The position numbers and the translations under genes were made by a program. From Dryomyza anilis (lineage: Eukaryota > Arthropoda > Insecta > Diptera > Dryomyzidae), in contig OX638132.1 in NCBI GenBank assembly GCA_951804985.1, positions 5,189,529 to 5,253,528 of the forward strand: DNA of 64,000 bases. The letters run 5' to 3'. Each line of letters begins with the position of its first letter. The first letter of the stretch is position 1. This document shows, one piece after another, positions 9,856 through 23,600 of the stretch. Below the pieces are notes generated by a model. That model did not search any database and had not been told where the DNA came from. It saw nothing but the letters and a program-made list of their open reading frames with translations.

Positions 9856-12800
9856 TTAATTCTTTAATTCTTTAATTCTTTAATTCTTTAATTCTTTAAT
9901 TCTTTAATTCTTTAATTCTTTAATTCTTTAATTCTTTAATTCTTTAATTCTTTAATTCTTTAATTCTTTAATTCTTTAATTCTTTAATTCTTTAATTCTT
10001 TAATTCTTTAATTCTTTAATTCTTTAATTCTTTAATTCTTTAATTCTTTAATTCTTTAATTCTTTAATTCTTTAATTCTTTAATTCTTTAATTCTTTAAT
10101 TCTTTAATTCTTTAATTCTTTAATTCTTTAATTCTTTAATTCTTTAATTCTTTAATTCTTTAATTCTTTAATTCTTTAATTCTTTAATTCTTTAATTCTT
10201 TAATTCTTTAATTCTTTAATTCTTTAATTCTTTAATTCTTTAATTCTTTAATTCTTTAATTCTTTAATTCTTTAATTCTTTAATTCTTTAATTCTTTAAT
10301 TCTTTAATTCTTTAATTCTTTAATTCTTTAATTCTTTAATTCTTTAATTCTTTAATTCTTTAATTCTTTAATTCTTTAATTCTTTAATTCTTTAATTCTT
10401 TAATTCTTTAATTCTTTAATTCTTTAATTCTTTAATTCTTTAATTCTTTAATTCTTTAATTCTTTAATTCTTTAATTCTTTAATTCTTTAATTCTTTAAT
10501 TCTTTAATTCTTTAATTCTTTAATTCTTTAATTCTTTAATTCTTTAATTCTTTAATTCTTTAATTCTTTAATTCTTTAATTCTTTAATTCTTTAATTCTT
10601 TAATTCTTTAATTCTTTAATTCTTTAATTCTTTAATTCTTTAATTCTTTAATTCTTTAATTCTTTAATTCTTTAATTCTTTAATTCTTTAATTCTTTAAT
10701 TCTTTAATTCTTTAATTCTTTAATTCTTTAATTCTTTAATTCTTTAATTCTTTAATTCTTTAATTCTTTAATTCTTTAATTCTTTAATTCTTTAATTCTT
10801 TAATTCTTTAATTCTTTAATTCTTTAATTCTTTAATTCTTTAATTCTTTAATTCTTTAATTCTTTAATTCTTTAATTCTTTAATTCTTTAATTCTTTAAT
10901 TCTTTAATTCTTTAATTCTTTAATTCTTTAATTCTTTAATTCTTTAATTCTTTAATTCTTTAATTCTTTAATTCTTTAATTCTTTAATTCTTTAATTCTT
11001 TAATTCTTTAATTCTTTAATTCTTTAATTCTTTAATTCTTTAATTCTTTAATTCTTTAATTCTTTAATTCTTTAATTCTTTAATTCTTTAATTCTTTAAT
11101 TCTTTAATTCTTTAATTCTTTAATTCTTTAATTCTTTAATTCTTTAATTCTTTAATTCTTTAATTCTTTAATTCTTTAATTCTTTAATTCTTTAATTCTT
11201 TAATTCTTTAATTCTTTAATTCTTTAATTCTTTAATTCTTTAATTCTTTAATTCTTTAATTCTTTAATTCTTTAATTCTTTAATTCTTTAATTCTTTAAT
11301 TCTTTAATTCTTTAATTCTTTAATTCTTTAATTCTTTAATTCTTTAATTCTTTAATTCTTTAATTCTTTAATTCTTTAATTCTTTAATTCTTTAATTCTT
11401 TAATTCTTTAATTCTTTAATTCTTTAATTCTTTAATTCTTTAATTCTTTAATTCTTTAATTCTTTAATTCTTTAATTCTTTAATTCTTTAATTCTTTAAT
11501 TCTTTAATTCTTTAATTCTTTAATTCTTTAATTCTTTAATTCTTTAATTCTTTAATTCTTTAATTCTTTAATTCTTTAATTCTTTAATTCTTTAATTCTT
11601 TAATTCTTTAATTCTTTAATTCTTTAATTCTTTAATTCTTTAATTCTTTAATTCTTTAATTCTTTAATTCTTTAATTCTTTAATTCTTTAATTCTTTAAT
11701 TCTTTAATTCTTTAATTCTTTAATTCTTTAATTCTTTAATTCTTTAATTCTTTAATTCTTTAATTCTTTAATTCTTTAATTCTTTAATTCTTTAATTCTT
11801 TAATTCTTTAATTCTTTAATTCTTTAATTCTTTAATTCTTTAATTCTTTAATTCTTTAATTCTTTAATTCTTTAATTCTTTAATTCTTTAATTCTTTAAT
11901 TCTTTAATTCTTTAATTCTTTAATTCTTTAATTCTTTAATTCTTTAATTCTTTAATTCTTTAATTCTTTAATTCTTTAATTCTTTAATTCTTTAATTCTT
12001 TAATTCTTTAATTCTTTAATTCTTTAATTCTTTAATTCTTTAATTCTTTAATTCTTTAATTCTTTAATTCTTTAATTCTTTAATTCTTTAATTCTTTAAT
12101 TCTTTAATTCTTTAATTCTTTAATTCTTTAATTCTTTAATTCTTTAATTCTTTAATTCTTTAATTCTTTAATTCTTTAATTCTTTAATTCTTTAATTCTT
12201 TAATTCTTTAATTCTTTAATTCTTTAATTCTTTAATTCTTTAATTCTTTAATTCTTTAATTCTTTAATTCTTTAATTCTTTAATTCTTTAATTCTTTAAT
12301 TCTTTAATTCTTTAATTCTTTAATTCTTTAATTCTTTAATTCTTTAATTCTTTAATTCTTTAATTCTTTAATTCTTTAATTCTTTAATTCTTTAATTCTT
12401 TAATTCTTTAATTCTTTAATTCTTTAATTCTTTAATTCTTTAATTCTTTAATTCTTTAATTCTTTAATTCTTTAATTCTTTAATTCTTTAATTCTTTAAT
12501 TCTTTAATTCTTTAATTCTTTAATTCTTTAATTCTTTAATTCTTTAATTCTTTAATTCTTTAATTCTTTAATTCTTTAATTCTTTAATTCTTTAATTCTT
12601 TAATTCTTTAATTCTTTAATTCTTTAATTCTTTAATTCTTTAATTCTTTAATTCTTTAATTCTTTAATTCTTTAATTCTTTAATTCTTTAATTCTTTAAT
12701 TCTTTAATTCTTTAATTCTTTAATTCTTTAATTCTTTAATTCTTTAATTCTTTAATTCTTTAATTCTTTAATTCTTTAATTCTTTAATTCTTTAATTCTT

Positions 12801-15800
12801 TAATTCTTTAATTCTTTAATTCTTTAATTCTTTAATTCTTTAATTCTTTAATTCTTTAATTCTTTAATTCTTTAATTCTTTAATTCTTTAATTCTTTAAT
12901 TCTTTAATTCTTTAATTCTTTAATTCTTTAATTCTTTAATTCTTTAATTCTTTAATTCTTTAATTCTTTAATTCTTTAATTCTTTAATTCTTTAATTCTT
13001 TAATTCTTTAATTCTTTAATTCTTTAATTCTTTAATTCTTTAATTCTTTAATTCTTTAATTCTTTAATTCTTTAATTCTTTAATTCTTTAATTCTTTAAT
13101 TCTTTAATTCTTTAATTCTTTAATTCTTTAATTCTTTAATTCTTTAATTCTTTAATTCTTTAATTCTTTAATTCTTTAATTCTTTAATTCTTTAATTCTT
13201 TAATTCTTTAATTCTTTAATTCTTTAATTCTTTAATTCTTTAATTCTTTAATTCTTTAATTCTTTAATTCTTTAATTCTTTAATTCTTTAATTCTTTAAT
13301 TCTTTAATTCTTTAATTCTTTAATTCTTTAATTCTTTAATTCTTTAATTCTTTAATTCTTTAATTCTTTAATTCTTTAATTCTTTAATTCTTTAATTCTT
13401 TAATTCTTTAATTCTTTAATTCTTTAATTCTTTAATTCTTTAATTCTTTAATTCTTTAATTCTTTAATTCTTTAATTCTTTAATTCTTTAATTCTTTAAT
13501 TCTTTAATTCTTTAATTCTTTAATTCTTTAATTCTTTAATTCTTTAATTCTTTAATTCTTTAATTCTTTAATTCTTTAATTCTTTAATTCTTTAATTCTT
13601 TAATTCTTTAATTCTTTAATTCTTTAATTCTTTAATTCTTTAATTCTTTAATTCTTTAATTCTTTAATTCTTTAATTCTTTAATTCTTTAATTCTTTAAT
13701 TCTTTAATTCTTTAATTCTTTAATTCTTTAATTCTTTAATTCTTTAATTCTTTAATTCTTTAATTCTTTAATTCTTTAATTCTTTAATTCTTTAATTCTT
13801 TAATTCTTTAATTCTTTAATTCTTTAATTCTTTAATTCTTTAATTCTTTAATTCTTTAATTCTTTAATTCTTTAATTCTTTAATTCTTTAATTCTTTAAT
13901 TCTTTAATTCTTTAATTCTTTAATTCTTTAATTCTTTAATTCTTTAATTCTTTAATTCTTTAATTCTTTAATTCTTTAATTCTTTAATTCTTTAATTCTT
14001 TAATTCTTTAATTCTTTAATTCTTTAATTCTTTAATTCTTTAATTCTTTAATTCTTTAATTCTTTAATTCTTTAATTCTTTAATTCTTTAATTCTTTAAT
14101 TCTTTAATTCTTTAATTCTTTAATTCTTTAATTCTTTAATTCTTTAATTCTTTAATTCTTTAATTCTTTAATTCTTTAATTCTTTAATTCTTTAATTCTT
14201 TAATTCTTTAATTCTTTAATTCTTTAATTCTTTAATTCTTTAATTCTTTAATTCTTTAATTCTTTAATTCTTTAATTCTTTAATTCTTTAATTCTTTAAT
14301 TCTTTAATTCTTTAATTCTTTAATTCTTTAATTCTTTAATTCTTTAATTCTTTAATTCTTTAATTCTTTAATTCTTTAATTCTTTAATTCTTTAATTCTT
14401 TAATTCTTTAATTCTTTAATTCTTTAATTCTTTAATTCTTTAATTCTTTAATTCTTTAATTCTTTAATTCTTTAATTCTTTAATTCTTTAATTCTTTAAT
14501 TCTTTAATTCTTTAATTCTTTAATTCTTTAATTCTTTAATTCTTTAATTCTTTAATTCTTTAATTCTTTAATTCTTTAATTCTTTAATTCTTTAATTCTT
14601 TAATTCTTTAATTCTTTAATTCTTTAATTCTTTAATTCTTTAATTCTTTAATTCTTTAATTCTTTAATTCTTTAATTCTTTAATTCTTTAATTCTTTAAT
14701 TCTTTAATTCTTTAATTCTTTAATTCTTTAATTCTTTAATTCTTTAATTCTTTAATTCTTTAATTCTTTAATTCTTTAATTCTTTAATTCTTTAATTCTT
14801 TAATTCTTTAATTCTTTAATTCTTTAATTCTTTAATTCTTTAATTCTTTAATTCTTTAATTCTTTAATTCTTTAATTCTTTAATTCTTTAATTCTTTAAT
14901 TCTTTAATTCTTTAATTCTTTAATTCTTTAATTCTTTAATTCTTTAATTCTTTAATTCTTTAATTCTTTAATTCTTTAATTCTTTAATTCTTTAATTCTT
15001 TAATTCTTTAATTCTTTAATTCTTTAATTCTTTAATTCTTTAATTCTTTAATTCTTTAATTCTTTAATTCTTTAATTCTTTAATTCTTTAATTCTTTAAT
15101 TCTTTAATTCTTTAATTCTTTAATTCTTTAATTCTTTAATTCTTTAATTCTTTAATTCTTTAATTCTTTAATTCTTTAATTCTTTAATTCTTTAATTCTT
15201 TAATTCTTTAATTCTTTAATTCTTTAATTCTTTAATTCTTTAATTCTTTAATTCTTTAATTCTTTAATTCTTTAATTCTTTAATTCTTTAATTCTTTAAT
15301 TCTTTAATTCTTTAATTCTTTAATTCTTTAATTCTTTAATTCTTTAATTCTTTAATTCTTTAATTCTTTAATTCTTTAATTCTTTAATTCTTTAATTCTT
15401 TAATTCTTTAATTCTTTAATTCTTTAATTCTTTAATTCTTTAATTCTTTAATTCTTTAATTCTTTAATTCTTTAATTCTTTAATTCTTCAATTCTTTAAT
15501 TCTTTAATTCTTTAATTCTTTAATTCTTTAATTCTTTAATTCTTTAATTCTTTAATTCTTTAATTCTTTAATTCTTTAATTCTTTAATTCTTTAATTCTT
15601 TAATTCTTTAATTCTTTAATTCTTTAATTCTTCAATTCTTTAATTCTTTAATTCTTTAATTCTTTAATTCTTTAATTCTTTAATTCTTTAATTCTTTAAT
15701 TCTTTAATTTTTTAATTCTTTAATTCTTTAATTCTTTAATTCTTTAATTCTTTAATTCTTTAATTCTTTAATTCTTTAATTCTTTAATTCTTTAATCCTT

Positions 15801-17510
15801 AATTCTTTAATTCTTTAATTCTTTAATTCTTTAATTCTTTAATTCTTTAATTCTTTAATTCTTTAATTCTTTAATTCTTTAATTCTTTAATTCTTTAATT
15901 CTTTAATTCTTTAATTCTTTAATTCTTTAATTCTTTAATTCTTTAATTCTTTAATTCTTTAATTCTTTAATTCTTTAATTCTTTAATTCTTTAATTCTTT
16001 AATTCTTTAATTCTTTAATTCTTTAATTCTTTAATTCTTTAATTCTTTAATTCTTTAATTCTTTAATTCTTTAATTCTTTAATTCTTTAATTCTTTAATT
16101 CTTTAATTCTTTAATGCTTTAATTCTTTAATTCTTTAATTCTTTAATTCTTTAATTCTTTAATTCTTTAATTCTTTAATTCTTTAATTCTTTAATTCTTT
16201 AATTCTTTAATTCTTTAATTCTTTAACTCTTTAATTCTTTAATTCTTTAATTCTTTAATTCTTTAATTCTTTAATTCTTTAATTCTTTAATTCTTTAATT
16301 CTTTAATTCTTTAATTCTTTAATTCTTTAATTCTTTAATTCTTTAATTCTTTAATTCTTTAATTCTTTAATTCTTTAATTCTTTAATTATTTAATTATTT
16401 AATTCTTTAATTCTTTAATTCTTTAATTCTTTAATTCTTTAATTCTTTAATTCTTTAATTCTTTAATTCTTTAATTCTTTAATTCTTTAATTCTTTAATT
16501 CTTTAATTCTTTAATTCTTTAATTCTTTAATTCTTTAATTCTTTAATTCTTTAATTCTTTAATTCTTTAATTCTTTAATTCTTTAATTCTTTAATTCTTT
16601 AATTCTTTAATTCTTTAATTCTTTAATTCTTTAATTCTTTAATTCTTTAATTCTTTAATTCTTTAATTCTTTAATTCTTTAATTCTTTAATTCTTTAATT
16701 CTTTAATTCTTTAATTCTTTAATTCTTTAATTCTTTAATTCTTTAATTCTTTAATTCTTTAATTCTTTAATTCTTTAATTCTTTAATTCTTTAATTCTTT
16801 AATTCTTTAATTCTTTAATTCTTTAATTCTTTAATTCTTTAATTCTTTAATTCTTTAATTCTTTAATTCTTTAATTCTTTAATTCTTTAATTCTTTAATT
16901 CTTTAATTCTTTAATTCTTTAATTCTTTAATTCTTTAATTCTTTAATTCTTTAATTCTTTAATTCTTTAATTCTTTAATTCTTTAATTCTTTAATTCTTT
17001 AATTCTTTAATTCTTTAATTCTTTAATTCTTTAATTCTTTAATTCTTTAATTCTTTAATTCTTTAATTCTTTAATTCTTTAATTCTTTAATTCTTTAATT
17101 CTTTAATTCTTTAATTCTTTAATTCTTTAATTCTTTAATTCTTTAATTCTTTAATTCTTTAATTCTTTAATTCTTTAATTCTTTAATTCTTTAATTCTTT
17201 AATTCTTTAATTCTTTAATTCTTTAATTCTTTAATTCTTTAATTCTTTAATTCTTTAATTCTTTAATTCTTTAATTCTTTAATTCTTTAATTCTTTAATT
17301 CTTTAATTCTTTAATTCTTTAATTCTTTAATTCTTTAATTCTTTAATTCTTTAATTCTTTAATTCTTTAATTCTTTAATTCTTTAATTCTTTAATTCTTT
17401 AATTCTTTAATTCTTTAATTCTTTAATTCTTTAATTCTTTAATTCTTTAATTCTTTAATTCTTTAATTCTTTAATTCTTTAATTCTGTAATTTTTTAATT
17501 CTGTAATTCT
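9856..17510. repeat. Octanucleotide satellite, (TTAATTCT)n, about 950 units
   Basis: One 8-bp unit, TTAATTCT (equivalently AATTCTTT), runs essentially without change from 9856 to 17486, then decays over about 25 bp (TTCTGTAATTTTTTAATTCTG). I saw no deviation from 9856 to 15488. The visible variants are single substitutions at 15489, 15633, 15710, 16116, 16227, 16389 and 16397, plus one 7-bp unit at about 15797-15800 that shifts the register. The unit is 7/8 A+T. No coding potential is expected. Confidence 0.97.
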
Positions 17511-18300
17511 TACATATGTGCTTTACCGCAACTATCAAAATGTTTCTATTCCAAAATTTCCATAGTAACCTTAAAATTATATGGTTTATATTATAATTAG
17601 GAAGATAGTTCAATTTGTGTGTTGCATTGGCCAAAATAGTATTCACTAATAAACCTTTGACTAGTTTCTCAAATAGCATGGCCAATAACATGTTCAGAAC
17701 TATTCATTCCACTAAATAATTCCAAGAATTTCTTTGAAACATTTCTGCAGCACAATACAACACACCCAACTGTCGGCCAATTAAGCAAAATGCTTGTGTT
17801 TGGCTTAAACAATATGTAATGCCGTAAAATATGCTTAGGACGATATTAGCTAAAACCTTGTTGTTGTCGTTGTTTGATCTCATTTGGCTCCCAGCTAAGT
17901 CCCCAAAGGACTTCACGCATATGTAGTTTTGTGTCATGCCACATACTGGACACGTTTATAAAGTTCAGCTCTAATCAAAAGTGACACGGCGCGACCAAAA
18001 CCAACAAACAACGCGACGAACCACACCGCAACTAAGACCGATGACAGGACATTTACGAAATGAACACAACGTACGCCATCTATGACCCTGAAAAGCAACG
18101 TCGTGCGATGTGCTCGTACTATGCCACTCATTCAACAGATGCAGTAATTCATTCGTCGTTTAATACCTACACGATTCATTTGACTCGGTTGTCGTTGTCG
18201 CGTTTACGTCGTCTTTTGCTCGGCTGTCCTTCGTGCTGGTTTATTGCCAAGGATTAAGGAATGGCACATAAATGCTTAATTACATCAAAAGTGTCATTTG
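17511..18300. other. Unique, less AT-rich island; no gene recognised
   Basis: The first non-repeat DNA after the satellite. Short frames (62-77 codons) exist on both strands but resemble no family I know and overlap each other. 18060-18250 is notably GC-rich, with TCGTTGTCGCG-type text. It could be a promoter or noncoding exon, but nothing decides this. Confidence 0.35.
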
Positions 18301-18900
18301 GGTATGTTGTTGACACCTATGTCTTTTCGTTCAACTGCACGACATGGTATCATATAAAACTATAAAAGTTACTTTTTTTAGTATTGAATACTTTTAATTA
18401 CGTCCTAAATGTTAAATAATGATGTTCTCATCACCGCACACAAACATCACGCGCACACCGTCAGATGAACACAACCCAAACGGGAAAAAAACGCATCGAT
18501 CTTGCTATGTCTGTAATCTTGTCTATTATTATTGTATTAATTAGACAAATATTTTGTAATATATTTTTTTTTTATAATTACAAAATTTATTTAAAAAAAA
18601 TTACATTTTTTATATTATTTTATTTTTGAATAAAAAAAAAATATTTATCAGAATTTTTTTTTTATTTGAAAAAAAATTAAAATATATCAATCAATTACTT
18701 TATTATAATTTTTTGTACATATATGTCCAACTTAATGTTAATGACTAACGACACAACAGCGTTACCAATAATGTCCAACTTAAGATGGTAGTCGACTTTT
18801 GTATGCAATACTTGTCAAAAATTAGACTATTTGTCTTTTTCGGATTATTAGTTGCGCTAGAAGAGAAAAACAAATAGTTTTTAAATCATATTTTCAAATT

Positions 18901-19086
18901 AAACTAAGTTTAAACTTGATGTCATTTCAACTATGGTCAACATATCTTATTAATTTTAAATGTGATATTAATTGATTACTATTTGTCTTTCTCTCTGCGA
19001 AATTTGACAACATACTGCCGTTTTATTAGGAAATTTAGATCGTTTTATTAGCAACTATATATAATATTTAAACTAAGTTTAAACTT
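18901..19086. repeat. Paired AAACTAAGTTTAAACTT boxes 169 bp apart
   Basis: The palindromic 17-mer occurs at 18901-18917 and 19070-19086. The same box recurs at 32386, 32550 and 32719 with 164- and 169-bp spacing. The sequence between is diverged. Confidence 0.6.
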
Positions 19087-19199
19087 GCACTGAAAAACTA
19101 AAGTTGATTTTAATACAAACAAAAATCTACTGACTGTAAGCGTTCGAAATTAGCAACATAATAAAATTTATCTTTTTTTAGCGTTGTGGTCGGGACCCA

Positions 19200-21460
19200 T
19201 TAGGGCCAGATGACTACTACCATTGCATACATAGTCGTATGGTTGAAAATCCATAAACTATTTGTCATTTTGTGGTTGAAGTTTACACAGCCCTTTCCAC
19301 ATAAATTGTGCAGACTTGTGTTCAAAGTAAAAAAACTAAAATATATAGGCATTCCAAAATATTTGTTGAGATTTTTCAAAATTTCAATTGAAAATAAACA
19401 TATATATGTTATTATACATTTTTTTTTCAAACGAAACCAAAAGGAAATTTGAACACTGACGAGAGAACAGTGTCAATTTTGATCTATATATACGTAATAT
19501 ATATATAGTCTTTATGTAGCCGTTTTTAAAGAGTTTCCTTCACGGATAGAAAAAGAGTTGTTTGAATATGTGCTTCAATGATCTTAAAATAGTATAATAG
19601 GTGGAAATAAAATAATTAAGTATAAGTAAAAGATGTGTAATAAAAAAATAATAGTTTAAGTAAATAATTATATAATATAAATAAAAATAATTTAAAAAAA
19701 GGTAAAAATAAATATTGTGTAAAAACTATTAACACTAAATTTACTTTTTTAAAATTAATATGAAATGTAAACATCAATATGTTTACATGTAAATAACATG
19801 TTTTTCACATAACAACATATATATGTTTGCCAGAACGCCAAAAAATATTCATTCTGAAGATAAATATGTTTTAACGAAAACAAAAATATGTGCGGCTGTT
19901 ATTATAATAATGTTTGTCAATGCAATAATACTTTTGTTTCCATAAAGCTCCAAGGATATATGCAATGGCTACAAAAATTATGTTTGGGAGAGCCCTTTTT
20001 TTTTGCAGCGTGTATGTTTACTTACGAAGAAAGACTGACTATGGGCTACCTTACACTTGGAAGAGATTTTAATGATTTTTTAAATAATTGAAAACTAACA
20101 ATTGTTGGAAATTTCCTTTTGAAGAATATTTGTAACGAGAGGAAATCAAAATATTTAAATAAATGGTACGGAATTTTTAAATACTATGAAATTCATTAGA
20201 AAATTTATGAATTAATATGATAAATACATGAATGAATTACAATATGAATGAATATGATAAATACATGAATCACACAGGACCAGAAATATATAAATATAAG
20301 ATATCTAAAGACTCCAATGGAAGAAATGGTTAAGTACAGTTTTTGAAAAGTCGAGTTATGTGCACAAACTATAAAAAGTAATAAAATGTTATTTACCATA
20401 TAAAAGAAATACTTCTGACTTTGAATAACTATGACTAAAGATTTAAGGTATGCAACAAATTGATTTGGAAATAATCATTTATAAATGGAAGAATGTGATG
20501 AGTGAAAACACTATTCTCGAAATTTATTTTTTGTTTCTCCCACTGGAGTCTTTATCTGTTATTGTGTTGGAAATAAAATATAATATTTTAGAAGCTATGT
20601 AAGTTTTTTTTATATTTCATAATATTGTAGTACTACGTATATAAAATATTATAATTCAATTTAAAAAAGAGAATATACTATGGACATATTAAATACATAT
20701 TGTACATATTAAAATAATAAAGGAACTGGTTTAATGAAGTAACTAAAAGGTATATTTAAAAGTAAGTAATGTGTCATATCGCAGTGGAACAGTTTTGCAA
20801 ATATCTGCAATTTGATCATTAAGCCAGCAGAAGATAAAATTGAATGCCTGAAAATATGTTGCGTGTATAAATAGTAGATACTACGAACCCAAAATAGAAC
20901 CAATTGACAAATGATTCTCTGATAAGCTGAAAACTGCTTAATTAATATAATGAATTGCATAAAACTCATTTAATGCTAGTGAAACAAATTATCGAAAATA
21001 AAACAATTACAAAAATTCTTGAATACATTTATAACGCTGTGTTCGAAAATGGCGTCAGTTTAATAAAATCAATACAGTTTTTGCGTTATATATTTTTTTT
21101 TTTGTAAAAATAAATTAAAAGTAACTTGAAAACAATATTTAGAAGTTTTGGAACTTATGTGAACCCGAAGATTGTGACCAATTGAGAAATGACTTATGAG
21201 GTGTATTTACACCGATTTCGAGTTTTTTTTTAGGTTTTTTACGCTCCACCCTAAAAGCATTAAAAAGATTTAAAAATATTGAATGTGGTATTTGAACCTG
21301 AGTGGCGAATCCTTCCACTTCCACCTTAAATTAGAACAACAGCTTTAAATAAAATATGAAAAATAGTTGTATTGTCGTCAAATAGAACTGTAACTATTAA
21401 AATTTTTCTGAACTGGGTTCGATTTCACTTGAAATAAATACAATACATACATTTATTCTG
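19200..21460. other. AT-rich noncoding
   Basis: Simple A/T-rich text with no supported gene. AGACTCCAATGG at 20308 and CCACTGGAGTCT at 20541 are inverted and recur at 27793, marking an old interspersed element of about 240 bp. Confidence 0.4.
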
Positions 21461-21596
21461 AACCGCGGTAGCTCAGTGGTTAGTGCGTTGGACTGATAAA
21501 CCTACGAGAGTAAAACATTGCATATGAAAAGCTCTCACCCGCCGTTCGGATTTGGCAATAAACTGTAGGTCCCACCACTTTGAATATTACATTTTT
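21461..21596 (+). mobile_element. tRNA-derived SINE, internally deleted copy
   Basis: Begins CCGCGGTAGCTCAGTGGTTA (A-box region) exactly as the full copy at 29151, but after GCGTTGGACTG it jumps to AAACCTACGAGAGTAAAAC, losing the B box and about 100 bp. It ends with the AACTGTAGGTCCCACCACTT tail. No clear target duplication. Confidence 0.8.
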
Positions 21597-23080
21597 TTAG
21601 TTTGTATGAAAATATATCGTCGACGATACTGCAAAAACCGCCTAACTGCATGTGAATATTACGTCTTATTTTGTGCTTTAATTGAGTTTTTAATGATATG
21701 TTGATCGGATAAATTAAATAAATTCCTTTATATGTTCTGACATATATAATTTTGTAAGAATTAAGTTCAGAATTGAGACTAAAAATAGTTTTGTTTCTTC
21801 TGTAAAATTAATTTTGTAAGAGGTATTCGAAAATGTTGATAGGCGATTTTGTAGTATCACCGATGACATATTTTTTCTATAATCTTAAACCAATATCTGT
21901 TATATTGAACAACTTAATTGAATTTTTCCTGAGTGTACGATTTGTATTTCGTACTGCAAGCCGGCAACTTGGTAGATAAACAAAATACGCATCAACAAGT
22001 AGAAATAACCGTTATTTCTCAGTAAGCTAAATGTAAACGAGAGAGAGTGAATACTCTCTGTAAACGATATGACATAGAAGGAAGAACGCATCACAAAAAA
22101 ATGCCCCTACGGTAAAAAGAGTGCTGCCCATTCGTAAGAAAATTTATGCGATTTTAATTCACGATATTTTAGGGATACAACGCTGATTTCGTAAATGCCT
22201 TAGAAGTGCAAACATTGAGCTACAATTATAATAGACGTTACTATAGAAGCATTATTGTCAACTTTATGTATTTTTCTACAAAATCTAAAGAATTAAATAA
22301 TGTTCAAATTGGGTTTTATTTAGATACATTTTTACACCGTATGACAAAATTAATGCGCACATAAAAAAGTCCTATATATTCTTAAAGTACGCTAAAATAT
22401 AAAGACACGTGTATCCCAGTTTTTTTGGATCAATTCATTAAATGGTTTTGTGTGCATTCAAATTTTGGTCGAGTATTTGAAAAAGTTGGATGTATTTGAT
22501 ATCTGAGTAGGAATATGAAAATGGTTTTCCTATATCAATTCGCATACAGCTTTTATTTTCATTTAATAAATTTGAATTGATTTCTAAAATTGGGATTACA
22601 AATTTTTAATGAATTGATATTGGAAACCCGTTTTTATGTCCGTACTCAGAGAAATCTCAGCTACAAAGTGTGTGCTACAATTTTTTTAATTTTTGAAAAT
22701 ATGATATACATTGCACTTCGAGTGATCCCTAGTTTCACGTATTGGTCGATTTTTTCAAATCTAATAAAGTATCGAAATCTATTATTGTTTGGACTTGTAA
22801 TTATAATTAAGTAATTATAAAATGCTTAAATTAATTTTCTATAGAAGTATCCAGCTATGTTAAGAACTATATATAGATAGACAAACATAATTTAAAATAG
22901 AATTCTATACTAATTTAAAATTGATGAATACTTTGTAATCAGTTTGAAAATATTGGTTTTTATTTTGAGAATAAGGAAAAACTCAAATCAAGTCCTACTG
23001 GGTTTTTATTGAGAATGCTATAAATCTAAAATTTAGATTTACAATATTGCATACTATTACCTCAACATTCCGAATTAATA
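21597..23080. other. AT-rich noncoding, one shared repeat
   Basis: 22344-22500 (with AAAGTACGCTAAAATA) is related to 41630-41760 in receptor intron 4. Nothing else is supported. Confidence 0.4.
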
Positions 23081-23084
23081 ATGA

Positions 23085-23600
23085 TTGATTTCAAAATATT
23101 CGAAAGTTCAATCTTATGATGGATCAGGTAGCGCTATTTTCCATAGGGCATGCTCATTACGCACTCATATTTCAACTCACATACACAAACAAACGCAAAC
23201 ACTCGCACACACACACACACACAGCACGGATGCAGCACTTCACGAACACAAATTAGCTCCAGCCATCAACATTTGTTTCAGTTTACGTTGACACGTCCTC
23301 GCGTTCGGTACTATCATAATTATAATCGTCTGCCAATAACAAGTAGTTTGGTACCACAACACTGAAGCAGCGCTCGGGATTAACAAAACGATTTTCTGTT
23401 TTGTTTATTATTTTGTTTTCGTTGTTTTGTTTGTTATTATTATTTTGCGGAATGCTCGTTTTCGTAAAATTTCATCAGTGTTTAAACGGCTGCGTCTCGT
23501 CACATTGGCCGTAATTGCAAAAATATTTAATTGAATAATTTATCAATTAACGTCATTACTTTGTGCCGTGCGATTGTTATCAGGTTTGTTGATTGTTGAG
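23085..23600 (+). other. Unique, less AT-rich island with (CA)n and an initiator-like site
   Basis: A CA run lies at about 23206-23222. TCAGTT with A at 23280 fits an arthropod initiator, and GGTAC begins exactly 28 nt downstream (23307), matching four of five downstream-promoter-element positions. No ORF follows. It may be a promoter or noncoding exon, perhaps of the receptor 12 kb downstream. Weak evidence. Confidence 0.25.

Noticed and set aside
9856..17510. CRISPR array or telomere
   Set aside because: There are no spacers between units and the 8-bp AT-rich unit is not the insect telomere repeat TTAGG.
17704..18131. Two minus-strand frames of 77 and 65 codons
   Set aside because: Overlapping, short, unlike any known protein; a plus-strand frame overlaps the second. 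Kept only as a unique island.
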